A stretch of DNA of 64,000 nucleotides, from contig JBAXWB010000017.1 in assembly GCA_037128595.1 (NCBI GenBank), positions 45,208 through 109,207 on the forward strand, in the 5' to 3' direction. Below the pieces are notes generated by a model. The model saw only the letters and a program-made list of their open reading frames with translations, searched no databases and was not told where the DNA came from. The translations under genes and the position numbers were made by a program. Shown piece by piece: positions 8,453-18,366 of the stretch (the first letter of the stretch is position 1; each line of letters begins with the position of its first letter). The stretch is from a bacterium. Its GTDB lineage: Bacteria; Verrucomicrobiota; Kiritimatiellia; CAIKKV01; CAITUY01.

Positions 8453-10318
8453 GTGAAACCTAAACAGAATTTACTCGACAGGATCCGTGAAAACGTCCTG
8501 ATTTTCGATGGCGCGATGGGGACGATGATCTACCAGCGCGGCGTATTTGTGAATGTGTGTTATGACGACTTGAGTCTGACCCAGCCCCAGTTGATTCTGG
8601 GCATCCACAAGGAATACATCGAAGCCGGGGCAGATGTCATTGAGACCAACACCTTCGGTGCCAACCGCATTAAGCTTGCCGCCTACGGGCTGGCCGAGCG
8701 GGTCGGGGACATGAACCGGGCGGCGGTCCGGTTGGCCCGTGAGGCCGCGGGCGACAGCGTGTATGTGGCCGCCTCGGTGGGTCCCTGTTTTTCTCCCGAG
8801 CAGAAACCAACCCCTCAGCAACTGGTCGACATGGAGGGGGCGTTCGATGAACAGCTTGCCATCCTCGCGGAAGAGGGAATTGACCTGGTGGTGCTGGAAA
8901 CATTTTCAGACCTGGCTCAATTGCAGGTGGCGGCGCGTCTGGCCCGCAAACATCATCTGACCGTGCTGGCCTCCTATGTGATTGATCCCCTGATCACGGA
9001 CGCCACCGAGGCGGCCGCCGGGGCGTTTGCCCGCCAGTTGCAGGCTGATCCGAATGTGGACATTGTGGGACTCAACTGCGGTCGCGGTCCGGCTGATTTG
9101 CTGGCGGCGGTCAGAGCGGTAGTCGGAGCCACCACCAAGCCGGTGGTGGTGATGCCCAATGCCGGGGGGCCTCGTGAGGTGGGGGGGCGTATGCTCTACC
9201 TCAACAGTCCTGAATATTTTACCGAATACAGCAAACGCTATGTGGAGCTCGGGGTGCGTGGCGTGGGCGGGTGTTGCGGGACCACTCCCGCCCACATCCG
9301 TATGGCGGCCCGGGCCATCCGTACCATGAGTGGCGTCAAGCAGTTCATCCACATTTCCTCCGCCCCTGTGGTCGCACCGCTGGGCAAAGAACCTGTTGCG
9401 CCCGTGGTGGTCGTGCCGTTTGCCGAAAAATCCCCCTTTGCGGCAAAACTGGCCGCTGGGAAAAAAGTGACGTCCATCGAGTTACTGCCGCCTCAGAGCG
9501 GGGCCGGGCTGAAAGGGTTTATTGAAAAATGCCGGCTTTGCGAAGAGGCCGGGATTGATGCCATTAACCTGCCGGACGGCCCCCGTGCCAGCGCCCGAAT
9601 GTCCGTGATGGCGACGGCGTTTTCGATGATGCAGTCGGTCAAGATTGAGCCGATTCCCCATTATTGCTGTCGTGACCGCAATCTGATCGCCATGCAATCG
9701 GATTTGCTGGGAGGCTGCGCGCTGGGCCTGAAGACCTTTCTTTTTATCACGGGCGATCCGCCCAAGCTGGGCAATTATCCGGATGCCACCGGCGTGTTTG
9801 ATCTGGACGCCATCGGGTTGACCCAGTTGGCCAGCAACTTGAATCGCGGGTTCGATGCCGGCGGGCAATCGATTGGCAAGCCCACGGCCATGGTGATCGG
9901 GGTGGGGGCCAATCCCCTGTCCGTGGAGATGGATCGGGAAATTTTACGGTTCTACGGAAAAATCGATGCGGGTGCAGAGTATGCCATTACCCAGCCGGTG
10001 TTCGATGTGGACGCGTTGCTGCGCTTTCTGGAGCGTGCCAATGCGCATGCCACGCCCATTCCGATCATTGTCGGCATTTATCCGCTCCTGTCGTTCAAGA
10101 ATGCCGAGTTCATGAATAATCATGTGCCCGGTGTATCGGTGCCGGAGTCCATCCTGAACCGGATGAGCCTCCGGACGGACAAGGAAGATGCGATTAAAGA
10201 GGGAATTGAGATCGCCCGCGAAATCCGCGAAAAGATCGGGAATGCCGTGGCCGGATTCCAGGTCTCCGCGCCATTGGGGCGGGTGAATACGGCCTTATCC
10301 GTGTTAGGTGCACAATGA
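8453..10318 (+). CDS. Bifunctional homocysteine S-methyltransferase / 5,10-methylenetetrahydrofolate reductase
   Basis: A 621-residue fusion. The N-terminal half is a second homocysteine methyltransferase domain (FDGAMGTMIYQRG, ETNTFGANR, zinc cysteines in GLNCGRGP and GGCCGTTP). The C-terminal half, from about 335, is a MetF-type flavin TIM barrel (SIELLPPQSGAG, FLFITGDPPKLGNYPDATGVFD, ITQPVFD). The same architecture is known from the Bacillus YitJ family. It makes methyl-THF for the split MetH encoded upstream and may itself methylate homocysteine. It starts with GTG at 8453. The stop overlaps the dxs start by ATGA. The MetF half lacks a visible NADH partner protein, so its electron donor is open; the nearby rubredoxin is a candidate. 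Confidence 0.93.
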   Translation: MKPKQNLLDRIRENVLIFDGAMGTMIYQRGVFVNVCYDDLSLTQPQLILGIHKEYIEAGADVIETNTFGANRIKLAAYGLAERVGDMNRAAVRLAREAAGDSVYVAASVGPCFSPEQKPTPQQLVDMEGAFDEQLAILAEEGIDLVVLETFSDLAQLQVAARLARKHHLTVLASYVIDPLITDATEAAAGAFARQLQADPNVDIVGLNCGRGPADLLAAVRAVVGATTKPVVVMPNAGGPREVGGRMLYLNSPEYFTEYSKRYVELGVRGVGGCCGTTPAHIRMAARAIRTMSGVKQFIHISSAPVVAPLGKEPVAPVVVVPFAEKSPFAAKLAAGKKVTSIELLPPQSGAGLKGFIEKCRLCEEAGIDAINLPDGPRASARMSVMATAFSMMQSVKIEPIPHYCCRDRNLIAMQSDLLGGCALGLKTFLFITGDPPKLGNYPDATGVFDLDAIGLTQLASNLNRGFDAGGQSIGKPTAMVIGVGANPLSVEMDREILRFYGKIDAGAEYAITQPVFDVDALLRFLERANAHATPIPIIVGIYPLLSFKNAEFMNNHVPGVSVPESILNRMSLRTDKEDAIKEGIEIAREIREKIGNAVAGFQVSAPLGRVNTALSVLGAQ

Positions 10319-12186
10319 GTAGTGTGCTTGATAAAATGGACGGGCCGTCGGACGTGAAGGGATTGACTCCTGAAGAAATGACGGTGCTGGCCGCTGAAAT
10401 CCGGACGCTCATGATTCAAACCATCAGTAAAACCGGTGGCCATCTGGCCTCCAATCTCGGAATGGTGGAATTGACGTTGGCCCTGCTGAAGGTATTCCAG
10501 CCCCCGGATGATAAAATCCTGATGGATGTCAGCCATCAGGCCTACGCTTATAAAATCCTGACCGGCCGGAAACATCAGTTCTCAACGCTTCGCCAATATG
10601 GCGGGCTCTCCGGTTTTATGAATCGTAAAGAGAGTCCCTGTGATGCCTTCGGGGCCGGGCATGCCGGCACCGCCTTATCGGCCGCCCTGGGCATGGCGGT
10701 GGCACGGGACCGCCAGAAGAAATCCCATCATGTGGTGGCCGTGGTGGGGGATGCCGCGCTCGGAGGAGGCTCCTCGTTTGAGGCGCTGAATAATATCCAA
10801 GGAACCACCGGACGGCTGATTGTGGTGCTAAACGACAACGAGATGTCCATCTCGGCGAATGTCGGTGCCGTATCCCGATACCTCGGTGAGATGTTGACCA
10901 ATCCCAGCTACAACAAATGGAAACACTCGATCGAGGGCGTGGTTAAGCGGATGTCGGGGCAGTCGAATGCCTTGAGGCGCCTGTATTACCGGGTGGAGGA
11001 ATCGGTCAAAAGCTTGTTCCTTCACAGTGTGCTGTTTGAAGAGTTCGGGTTGCGCTACATTGGGCCGATTGACGGCCATGATTTGACGCGTTTGGTTTCC
11101 GCCCTTGAAATCGCCCGGGATGACATCCGGCCGATCCTGCTGCATGTGGTGACACAGAAGGGACGCGGCTATTCGTTCGCTGAAAAATGTCCAGAGAATT
11201 GGCATGGAATCGGAAATTTCGACGTGGAATCGGGACTACCGGTTACCTGTTCTTCGGCGCCGTCGTACTCCCAGGTTTTCGGGAATACCCTTGAACGGCT
11301 GGCTTCCAACGATCCGGCGATTGTGGCCATTACGGCGGCGATGCGAACCGGGACCGGATTGTCAACCTTCGCGACCCGTTATCCTGACCGGTTCTTTGAT
11401 GTGGGGATTTGTGAGGAGCATGCGGTGATTTTCTCCGCCGGCCTGGCCTCACAGGGGATGACTCCGGTGCTCCCCCTGTACTCAACCTTCTCCCAGCGGG
11501 TCGTGGATTATATTCTTCATGATGTATGTCTCCAGAACCTGCCGGTGGTGATTTGTCTGGATCGTGCCGGAATCGTCGGGGACGATGGTCCTACCCATCA
11601 CGGGGTCTATGATCTGGCCTTGATGCGGACATTTCCCGGGTTGACGATCATGCAGCCTGCGGACGGGACTGAGCTGGCGCATATGCTCTATTCCGCCATT
11701 AAGTGGAAGCGTCCCGTGGTCATCCGTTACCCGCGCGGGGTGTGCTCCGGTTATGTGCCGCCGGAAACGTTCGAGGAAGTGATCCCCGGGAAAGCCCACA
11801 TTCTCCGGGAAGGCTGGGAAATCCAGATATGGGCATTGGGCGATATGATTCCCGTCGCCATGGCCGCTGCGGACCATCTGGCAACCAAAGGGTTTTCCGT
11901 GGGGGTGGTCAACGCCCGGTTTGTGGTGCCCCTGGATGAGGTCTTGATTGCGGAGCAGAGCAAGAGGGCCCGGGCTTTTGTGACCATTGAAAACGGAGTG
12001 GCGGCGGGTGGGTTTGGAACTGCGGTGGCTGAAACCCTGGGCAATCTGGGTTATCAGGGCCGGATTATCCGGAACGGGTGGCCGCAGGAGTTTGTTCCGC
12101 ATGGCGCTCCCGCCATTTTGCTGGAAAAATACGGACTGACCGCCGCTGCAATTGCGGAGCGGGTAATCCAGGCAATGGATGGGTAA
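10315..12186 (+). CDS. dxs: 1-deoxy-D-xylulose-5-phosphate synthase
   Basis: Thiamine-diphosphate enzyme of 623 residues that condenses pyruvate and glyceraldehyde 3-phosphate, the first step of the MEP isoprenoid pathway. Visible are GGHLASNLGMVELT near 41, the ThDP-binding stretch GDAALGGGSSFEALNN near 144-159, and the second-half catalytic segment with EEHAV near 367 followed by DRAGIVGDDGPTHHG. Length and order match the family. The usual GTGHSSTS loop reads GAGHAGTALS here, a small departure. The start is fused by ATGA to the upstream methyltransferase/MetF gene. ispE, a later step of the same pathway, is at 31437. Confidence 0.93.
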   Translation: MSSVLDKMDGPSDVKGLTPEEMTVLAAEIRTLMIQTISKTGGHLASNLGMVELTLALLKVFQPPDDKILMDVSHQAYAYKILTGRKHQFSTLRQYGGLSGFMNRKESPCDAFGAGHAGTALSAALGMAVARDRQKKSHHVVAVVGDAALGGGSSFEALNNIQGTTGRLIVVLNDNEMSISANVGAVSRYLGEMLTNPSYNKWKHSIEGVVKRMSGQSNALRRLYYRVEESVKSLFLHSVLFEEFGLRYIGPIDGHDLTRLVSALEIARDDIRPILLHVVTQKGRGYSFAEKCPENWHGIGNFDVESGLPVTCSSAPSYSQVFGNTLERLASNDPAIVAITAAMRTGTGLSTFATRYPDRFFDVGICEEHAVIFSAGLASQGMTPVLPLYSTFSQRVVDYILHDVCLQNLPVVICLDRAGIVGDDGPTHHGVYDLALMRTFPGLTIMQPADGTELAHMLYSAIKWKRPVVIRYPRGVCSGYVPPETFEEVIPGKAHILREGWEIQIWALGDMIPVAMAAADHLATKGFSVGVVNARFVVPLDEVLIAEQSKRARAFVTIENGVAAGGFGTAVAETLGNLGYQGRIIRNGWPQEFVPHGAPAILLEKYGLTAAAIAERVIQAMDG

Positions 12187-12204
12187 TGAGGATTATCAGC
12201 TTCC

Positions 12205-13197
12205 ATGCTTCAAAGTAAAATAGTTTTCCTTAAAATCACGGTCATGTTTCTGGTGATGGTGGTGGGCTGGTGGAGTGCGCGCCGTCAGCATTTGTCGCCC
12301 ACCTTGACCAAGGCCATGAGTGTGCTGGTGGTGCAATTGACGTTTCCCGCGCTGGTGTTTGTCCAGATGCTCGAAACAGTCAGTATTTCCTCATTGCAGC
12401 GGGGCTGGTGGATTCCCGTTTTTGCCGGCCTGAGCATCGTGCTGGCGGCATGGGCCGGACGAGGGGCGGTCGGTTTCTTCGGGGTGTCCGCAGAAAGCCG
12501 GAAAACCTTCGTCTTCCTGGTCGCGCTTCCGAACTGGGTTTTCCTGCCATTACCGATTGCGGCGGGCCTGTATGGCGCCGAGGGGGTGCGCTTCGTTCTG
12601 CTCTACAATCTGGGCGCCCAGATTACCCTGTGGACCTATTGCATCCGCCTGCTGAAAGCGGAGGAAGTTGAATCGCAGTCTGCCTGGCGGATGCTGTTGA
12701 GCAATGCCGGAGTGATGGCGACGGTCGCCGGGGTGATCCTGGCCCTTTGCTGGCCCGGGATGACTACGCAGGCAGAGGCCGGTCCGTTCCGGGGGCTTGC
12801 CATTAACGGGGTGCTAGGTGCCCTTAAAATGATCGGAGATTTGACCATTCCGCTTTCGCTGCTGGTGGCGGGGGCCCAATTGGCCGATTTAATGAAGACC
12901 AGCCAATTTCAGTGGCGACCCTTGATCGGGGTGACGTTGGCCAGGTTGGCGTTGGCTCCGTTTGTGACCCTGTTGGCGCTTAAAGTGGTTACAATGCTGG
13001 TGGGGGTGCGCCTGACGGAGCTGGAATTCGTGACGTCGACGGTGATTGTGACCATGCCCGTGGCGATCAGCTGTTCCATGTTTGCCGACCATTACAATGG
13101 AGATCGCGGCCTGACCGCGAGCGCCATCTTTATCACCACCCTGCTCAGTCTGCTCACCGTTCCCGCCGCCGTCTGGTGCTGTCACTGGCTGGTGTAA
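12205..13197 (+). CDS. AEC-family (auxin efflux carrier-like) permease
   Basis: Integral membrane protein of 330 residues with about ten hydrophobic helices in two similar halves, the usual AEC layout. Typical features are the N-terminal helix followed by AMSVLVVQLTFPALVF, PNWVFLPLPIA, and in the second half TIPLSLLVAGAQLADL and TVIVTMPVAISCSMFA. Members export or import small carboxylates; the substrate cannot be told. It follows dxs by 18 bases and is probably the last gene of that operon. It converges on ilvD with only eight bases between the two stops. Confidence 0.88.
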   Translation: MLQSKIVFLKITVMFLVMVVGWWSARRQHLSPTLTKAMSVLVVQLTFPALVFVQMLETVSISSLQRGWWIPVFAGLSIVLAAWAGRGAVGFFGVSAESRKTFVFLVALPNWVFLPLPIAAGLYGAEGVRFVLLYNLGAQITLWTYCIRLLKAEEVESQSAWRMLLSNAGVMATVAGVILALCWPGMTTQAEAGPFRGLAINGVLGALKMIGDLTIPLSLLVAGAQLADLMKTSQFQWRPLIGVTLARLALAPFVTLLALKVVTMLVGVRLTELEFVTSTVIVTMPVAISCSMFADHYNGDRGLTASAIFITTLLSLLTVPAAVWCCHWLV

Positions 13198-13205
13198 TGG
13201 CGTGT

Positions 13206-14876
13206 CTACTGGAGCACCGCTCCCGTATTGGCGCTGGTCACCTGCTGGGCGTAACGCTTGAGATAGCCGGTAACGTTCCGGGGGATGAACGGGACGGATT
13301 CAGCGCGACGGCGATTCAGCTCCTCGTCCGTCACTTCCACTTCGAGTTTATGGCCCGGAATATCCAGGTTGATGATGTCGCCCGGCTTGATCAGTCCGAT
13401 GACACCGCCTGCCGCGGCTTCGGGTGACACATGTCCGACGCAGGCACCGCGGGTACCGCCGGAAAAGCGGCCATCGGTGATCAAAGCGACGCTTTCGCCC
13501 AGTCCGGCGCCCATGATGTAAGAGGTGGGGGCCAGCATTTCCTGCATACCGGGGCCGCCACGGGGTCCTTCATACCGGATCACCACGCAGTCGCCAGCCT
13601 TCACCGCGCCCTTGAGAATGCCGGTACAGGCGTCTTCCTGGGATTCAAAAATCACCGCAGGTCCGCGGAACTTCAGCATGGATGCCGCCACCCCGGCCTT
13701 TTTCACCACAGCGCCGTTTTCGGCCAGATTGCCCCACAGGATGGTGAGGCCGCCGTCAGCGGAATAGGGCTTATCGATGGGGCGGATAATGTCGGCATCC
13801 TTGACTTCGGCCCGGGCCACATTCTGCCAGATCGTCTTGCCGGTGACGGTCGGGGCATCCCGGCTGATAATCCCGTGAATGGCGCCAACCGTTTTGATAA
13901 TCGCGCTGATCCCGCCGGCCCGATCCACATCTTCCATGTGATAGGGAGAGGAGGGGGATACTTTACAGATATTGGGGCACTTCTGGGAAATCTGGTTGAT
14001 CCGGTTGAGGTCATATTTGACCCCAGCCTCATGGGCAATGGCCAGTGCATGAAGCACGGTGTTGGTGCTTCCACCCATGGCCATATCGGTGGCAAACGCA
14101 TTATCCAGGGATTTCTCCGTCACAATTTCGCGCGGCAGGGGACCACCGGCTTTAGCCATCTCCACAATGCGGGTGGCGGCCGTGCGGAACAATTTTTTGC
14201 GGCGCGGGTCAATGGCCAGAATGCTCCCGTTCCCCGGCAGGGCGATGCCGATGGCCTCGCACAGGCAGTTCATGGAGTTGGCGGTGAACATCCCTGAACA
14301 GGAGCCGCACCCGGGACAGGCGTGTTCCTCAAGCGTCTGGAGCGCTTCGTCGTTGATTTTCCCCTGTTTGTGGGCAGACACCCCTTCGAAGACGCTGATC
14401 AGGTCAATCGCTTTGCCATCGGGCAGCCGGCCTGCCGCCATGGGGCCCCCGCTGACCATGAGGGTGGGAACATTGGCGCGAAGTGCCCCCATGAGCATGC
14501 CGGGCACGATCTTGTCGCAATTCGGGATGCAGATGACGCCGTCAAAGCAGTGGGCCTTGATTACGGATTCCACGCTGTCGGCGATGATTTCCCGGCTTGG
14601 CAGGGAATACTTCATGCCCGTGTGGCCCATGGCGACACCGTCGCAGACCCCAATGGTGTTGAATTCAAAGGGAATGCCCCCGGCTTTCCGGATGGCTTTT
14701 TTGATGAGTTCCGCCACCTTGTTCAAATGCGCATGGCCAGGAATGATTTCGTTGAATGAGTTGCACACGCCGATAAAGGGCTTGTTGAAATCGCCTGTTT
14801 TGACGATGCCGGTGGCCCGTAGAAGACTGCGATGTGGTGCGCGTTCTGTACCCTGTTTGATCTGGTCGCTATTCAT
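13206..14876 (-). CDS. ilvD: Dihydroxy-acid dehydratase
   Basis: Iron-sulfur dehydratase of 556 residues for valine, leucine and isoleucine synthesis (2,3-dihydroxy-3-methylvalerate or -isovalerate to the 2-keto acid). Family motifs are [11 protein letters not shown] at the N-terminus, CIPNCDK with C120 and the likely carbamylated K122, and [16 protein letters not shown] with C193. The first variable ligand position reads PGHAHL, as in the E. coli-type 4Fe-4S enzymes. I chose ATG 14876 because it begins where the family begins and has AGGG upstream; ATG 14894 is possible, and a longer in-frame extension to 15041 does not resemble the family. Monocistronic. Confidence 0.95.
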   Translation of the reverse strand: MNSDQIKQGTERAPHRSLLRATGIVKTGDFNKPFIGVCNSFNEIIPGHAHLNKVAELIKKAIRKAGGIPFEFNTIGVCDGVAMGHTGMKYSLPSREIIADSVESVIKAHCFDGVICIPNCDKIVPGMLMGALRANVPTLMVSGGPMAAGRLPDGKAIDLISVFEGVSAHKQGKINDEALQTLEEHACPGCGSCSGMFTANSMNCLCEAIGIALPGNGSILAIDPRRKKLFRTAATRIVEMAKAGGPLPREIVTEKSLDNAFATDMAMGGSTNTVLHALAIAHEAGVKYDLNRINQISQKCPNICKVSPSSPYHMEDVDRAGGISAIIKTVGAIHGIISRDAPTVTGKTIWQNVARAEVKDADIIRPIDKPYSADGGLTILWGNLAENGAVVKKAGVAASMLKFRGPAVIFESQEDACTGILKGAVKAGDCVVIRYEGPRGGPGMQEMLAPTSYIMGAGLGESVALITDGRFSGGTRGACVGHVSPEAAAGGVIGLIKPGDIINLDIPGHKLEVEVTDEELNRRRAESVPFIPRNVTGYLKRYAQQVTSANTGAVLQ

Positions 14877-15004
14877 CTTGATGGTCCCTTTCATTGTCTC
14901 AAATAGGGGGCGGACTATACCTGAGTCCCGGGAGGCTGTCGAGGAGGGAAGCGTATTGTGAAGTTGACAATCCCCAGGTTTGATTGGAACATCCCCGCCT
15001 TTGT

Positions 15005-15022
15005 CACACCGGCAAGGGTGTG
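15005..15022. other. Small hairpin upstream of hypothetical gene 15057
   Basis: CACACC and GGTGTG form a 6-bp stem with a 6-base loop in the divergent gap between ilvD and the next gene. No T run follows. Either a weak regulatory structure or chance. Confidence 0.3.
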
Positions 15023-15056
15023 TTATCGGGGGAATACCCACTAAATGGAGTGAGTC

Positions 15057-15584
15057 ATGATCGAGATAACCGTAAAAGATGTGTGGACTGCGCTGACGCA
15101 GGTCGAAAAGGAAGATGCCTGCCTGGCCTTATTGGAAGGGAAAGACACCTTCAGCCGCGACGCCCTGCCGCGGGTGACCAAGGAACTCGCTGGTGCGATG
15201 AAATTCCGGGAGCCCTTTTTGAAGCGGTTGCCCGTCCAGGAAAAAGTCCGGCACTTGCGTCGGCTGGTCGACAGTCCTACCCTCCGGCATCTCTGTGATG
15301 ATTTGCTGAGATCCTGGGTCGTATGCCGGAAGACCCCGATGCTGGTTTGTTTTGTCGAGGCACAGGGATTGAAGCATGTAAATGGCATTATAGACGACAG
15401 CGTGACTCAGGCTGACCTGAAGTCAGTCACCAAAGGCGTTCGCGCGGTGGTGGCCAAATTCCCGCCGCGGGAAGTCGCCCTGTACATGGGCATCATGCTT
15501 GCCGCTGGGGGAGATTTCTGGGTGGGACTCGCCGAGGCTGTCGAAAAGGAATTCCCGGCGATGAAGACGGCGTTGAGCCAGTAA
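15057..15584 (+). CDS. Hypothetical protein (175 aa)
   Basis: I do not recognise this family. The start ATG has GGAG six bases upstream. The product is soluble and mainly helical by composition, with no signal peptide and no membrane segment. It has two cysteines close together ([15 protein letters not shown]) and a Gly-rich hydrophobic stretch near the end ([15 protein letters not shown]). It stands alone between divergent ilvD and convergent 15661. The ribosome-binding site and the codon use like that of its neighbours support a real gene. Confidence 0.75.
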   Translation: MIEITVKDVWTALTQVEKEDACLALLEGKDTFSRDALPRVTKELAGAMKFREPFLKRLPVQEKVRHLRRLVDSPTLRHLCDDLLRSWVVCRKTPMLVCFVEAQGLKHVNGIIDDSVTQADLKSVTKGVRAVVAKFPPREVALYMGIMLAAGGDFWVGLAEAVEKEFPAMKTALSQ

Positions 15585-15624
15585 TTCAGTAGGCAGTTAG
15601 CAGTGGACATCACTGCCCACCCTG

Positions 15625-15650
15625 GCCTCCATAGCCTTGGCGACGGAGGC
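15625..15650. repeat. Hairpin repeat (GCCTCC...GGAGGC)
   Basis: GCCTCC (15625-15630) and GGAGGC (15645-15650) frame AGCC-TT-GGC, giving a compact REP-like hairpin in the 76-base convergent gap between two genes. A second small inverted repeat, GCAGTG/CACTGC, lies just before it. It could be a dispersed repeat, or serve as a terminator although it lacks a T tract. Confidence 0.5.
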
Positions 15651-15660
15651 TGCTCACTGC

Positions 15661-16545
15661 TTATTTCGCCTGGTCCATTGCCTGTTTCATAAGAGCGCCA
15701 AAATCGAACGAGGACACCTTTTTCGATTTCGAGTGGCTCTTGGATGGTTCATCCTCATTTCCTGCCGTCATCGGCAGGCTCATTTCCTTATAATCAGCAG
15801 GAACGTCGAAGGAGACGGTATTGGCTTCAACCGTTTTGATTTCAGTCACTTCCATGCTCGACTTTGAAACGCTGGTTTTTCCCTGACTATCCGTGGCGGT
15901 TTCGACCGAAAGCATTTTCAGGGGGAATCCCTTGACTTTGTTTTTTTCAGCCTGAATCAACTGATCAAGGCTTTCGTTTTTTGTTTTAGGCACCTTGCCG
16001 ACCCAGGCTCCGAGAGCGGCAAGATCCAATTTGGTGGTTGTCCAGGTTTCTTCATCCTTAGAGATGGTGCTTTCGTTTTTAAAGCCCATGACGGTCATGG
16101 ACATCCGGTAGGACGTGCGAAGCTTGAAATGGCGGGTCGGGTAGCCCAGTATGGGTTCGCCTGACTCATCCAGTAGCGTTTCGGCCTTCGGGTCGGTGAT
16201 TTTCATCTGCATCATGTTTCCCATGGCGCCGGCGATCCCCATCATGGCATCCATATCCCACTTCATGTAAGTTTTGTTTTCGGGCATGACCATCAGGAAG
16301 GTCTGTCCGTTATCCTTGGTGAGGAGATAGCTGCCTTTCTCGGCGCCGGGGGCCTGGCCTTCAGTGAAGTCGATGCGGGCCTTGCCGGAGTCCGTCGTCA
16401 TTTTGACAACGTTGGTCTCCTGTTTTTTCTTGCCATGGCCGCCGCCGGCATCACTGTTTTTAACCGTGATCTGGTATCCTGCAAAGGATTGGCAAACCCA
16501 GGCGGTGGCAAGCAGGGGCACAAGGATTTTCTTGGTGATCAGCAT
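15661..16545 (-). CDS. Secreted DUF4412-like protein
   Basis: A 294-residue protein with a Sec signal peptide (KKILVPLLATAWVCQSFAG, cleavage after about residue 22). The body looks like the DUF4412 family: a beta-rich periplasmic domain with repeated hydrophobic strands, a Lys/Gly-rich loop near 35-43, a Met-rich stretch MMGIAGAMGNMMQM near 105-118, and the recurring YP-x-R-x-F motif (GYPTRHFKL). The C-terminus is polar and Ser/Lys-rich. Function unknown; it may bind a lipid or act in outer-membrane upkeep, but that is speculation. Monocistronic. Confidence 0.7.
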   Translation of the reverse strand: MLITKKILVPLLATAWVCQSFAGYQITVKNSDAGGGHGKKKQETNVVKMTTDSGKARIDFTEGQAPGAEKGSYLLTKDNGQTFLMVMPENKTYMKWDMDAMMGIAGAMGNMMQMKITDPKAETLLDESGEPILGYPTRHFKLRTSYRMSMTVMGFKNESTISKDEETWTTTKLDLAALGAWVGKVPKTKNESLDQLIQAEKNKVKGFPLKMLSVETATDSQGKTSVSKSSMEVTEIKTVEANTVSFDVPADYKEMSLPMTAGNEDEPSKSHSKSKKVSSFDFGALMKQAMDQAK

Positions 16546-16689
16546 AAATAATATCTCCTGATGAATTAGTTACATGAATAACGGAATTGAATTTAGCTTA
16601 ATTACCGCATGTTTGTCCAGCGATGGAATGCCGAATACGTGGAGGGCGGCAATGCCCCTCACACATCATTTGCCCAGTTCCCGTCCGTT

Positions 16690-17151
16690 ATGGTACTGTT
16701 TTTGGCCGTGAAGAACGCCGTTTCATTTTTTGGTCTGCTGCTGATGGCCTTGTGGGTGACTGGTTGCGCCTCGGTCCAGCCGCCCCGCGACACGCGTCCG
16801 GTCGAGCGGAAACTGCTCACGACGGGGTATTGTCCCTGCGGTGAATGCTGTAGTTGGCACCGGAATTGGCTGATGCGGCCGGTGTATTCGTCGGGTCCGC
16901 TGAAAGGCCGGCGCAAAGAGGTCGGGATTACGGCGAGCGGGGCGAAGGCGCAACGGGGGACCATCGCAGCCGATACCGGGCGTTTTCCATTGGGAACGGT
17001 CATGTATATTGAGGGGTATGGTGCCGGCCGCGTCGAGGATCGGGGCGGGGCCATTACCGGGGAGCATATAGATTTGTTTTTCCCCACTCATCGCGAGGCC
17101 CTGGAGTGGGGCAAACGCGTGAAGCGGGTACGGATTTGGTTTGAAGGATAA
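16690..17151 (+). CDS. 3D-domain lipoprotein (MltA-C/RlpA-like double-psi beta barrel)
   Basis: Small lipoprotein with a hydrophobic leader ending in the lipobox LWVTGC, then a 3D domain (about 110 residues) containing the conserved VEDRGGAI...HIDLFF aspartate signature and EALEWG. Such domains occur in peptidoglycan-acting proteins. A cysteine cluster (GYCPCGECC) just after the leader is typical of stand-alone 3D proteins. The start is uncertain: ATG 16690 gives a normal leader, GTG 16708 a shorter one, and an in-frame ATG at 16609 would add an unlikely N-terminal extension. None has a strong ribosome-binding site. It ends directly before the flavodiiron gene. Confidence 0.82.
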   Translation: MVLFLAVKNAVSFFGLLLMALWVTGCASVQPPRDTRPVERKLLTTGYCPCGECCSWHRNWLMRPVYSSGPLKGRRKEVGITASGAKAQRGTIAADTGRFPLGTVMYIEGYGAGRVEDRGGAITGEHIDLFFPTHREALEWGKRVKRVRIWFEG

Positions 17152-17175
17152 ATGACAGCGGAAGGATCGGTTCTT

Positions 17176-18360
17176 ATGGAAATTTCAAAAAACATTCATT
17201 GGGTAGGGGTGACTGATTGGGGTATCCGGCGGTTTCACGGAGTGGAATTGTCGGTTCACCGTGGGACGACCTATAATGCGTATTTGATCATGGACGAGAA
17301 GATCGCCATCGTGGATGCCGTCTGGGATCACCATGCGGAGGAGTTCATGGCGAAGATCAAGGCGATCGTTGATCCCTCGAAGATTGATTACGTGATTGTG
17401 AATCACGCGGAACCGGATCACTCCAGCAGTTTGCCGACCCTGATGAAATACTGCACGAATGCCACGATCGTGGTTTCCAAAAACGGGGCGTCCAGTGTGA
17501 TGGGGCATTATCACGAGAACTGGAAGATGATGACCGTGAAAACCGGCGACCGGCTCAAGCTTGGTCAAAACGAATTGATTTTTGTCGAGGCGCCGATGCT
17601 CCATTGGCCCGACACCATGTTCACCTATGTGACCGGTCATAACATTCTCATGTCCAATGACGCCTTCGGGCAGCATTATGCCTCGGCCTTCCTGTTCAAC
17701 GACCTGGTCAACCAGGCGGAACTGTACGAGGAGGCGCTCAAGTATTATGCCAACATCCTGACGCTCTACAGTGACAAGGTCACCAAAAAGATTGATGAAA
17801 TCCTGGCGTTGAATCTTCCCGTCGATATGATTGCCCCGAGCCATGGGGTGATCTGGCGGAAGGATCCCCTGCAGATTGTCAAACAATACCAGGAATGGGC
17901 GCAGCAGAAGCCCGCGCCGACCGCGTTGATTGTTTATGACACCATGTGGAATGCCACTGAGAAAATGGCTAAAGGGATTGCGGAAGGGTTGATTGAATGC
18001 GGGGTGGACTGCAAAGTGTGCCATGCGGCGTTGTCGGATGGGAATGACCTGATGGTGGACATTTTCAAGTCCAAGCTGATTGTGCTGGGGTCCTGCACTC
18101 ACAACAACGGCATTCTTCCCTCCATGGCCAAGATCCTGGAAGAGATGAAGGGGCTTCGCTTCAAAAACAAAATAGGCGCGGCCTTCGGGTCCTATGGCTG
18201 GAGTGGCGAGAGCGTCAAGGATATCGAAGAAGTGTTCAAGAAGGCGGGGATTCCCCTGGCACGGCCCGGCCTGAAGGTCAAGTGGCAGCCGGGTTCCGCC
18301 GAGATGGAACAATGTCACGCCATGGGGCGTGAACTGGCTGCCGCCGTGAAAGCCCCTTGA
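17176..18360 (+). CDS. Flavodiiron protein (A-type flavoprotein, O2/NO reductase)
   Basis: A 394-residue class A flavodiiron protein. The N-terminal metallo-beta-lactamase-like domain has the diiron ligands in HAEPDH, LHWPD, NDAFG and SHGVIW. The C-terminal flavodoxin domain begins near ALIVYDTMWNATEKMA with its FMN loop. These enzymes reduce O2 or NO to protect anaerobes and take electrons from rubredoxin; a rubredoxin gene lies 9 kb upstream. ATG 17176 has AGGA nine bases ahead and matches the family start; an in-frame ATG at 17152 lacks such support. It is convergent with the PAS-AraC gene, six bases apart. Confidence 0.95.
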   Translation: MEISKNIHWVGVTDWGIRRFHGVELSVHRGTTYNAYLIMDEKIAIVDAVWDHHAEEFMAKIKAIVDPSKIDYVIVNHAEPDHSSSLPTLMKYCTNATIVVSKNGASSVMGHYHENWKMMTVKTGDRLKLGQNELIFVEAPMLHWPDTMFTYVTGHNILMSNDAFGQHYASAFLFNDLVNQAELYEEALKYYANILTLYSDKVTKKIDEILALNLPVDMIAPSHGVIWRKDPLQIVKQYQEWAQQKPAPTALIVYDTMWNATEKMAKGIAEGLIECGVDCKVCHAALSDGNDLMVDIFKSKLIVLGSCTHNNGILPSMAKILEEMKGLRFKNKIGAAFGSYGWSGESVKDIEEVFKKAGIPLARPGLKVKWQPGSAEMEQCHAMGRELAAAVKAP

Positions 18361-18366
18361 GAGCCG

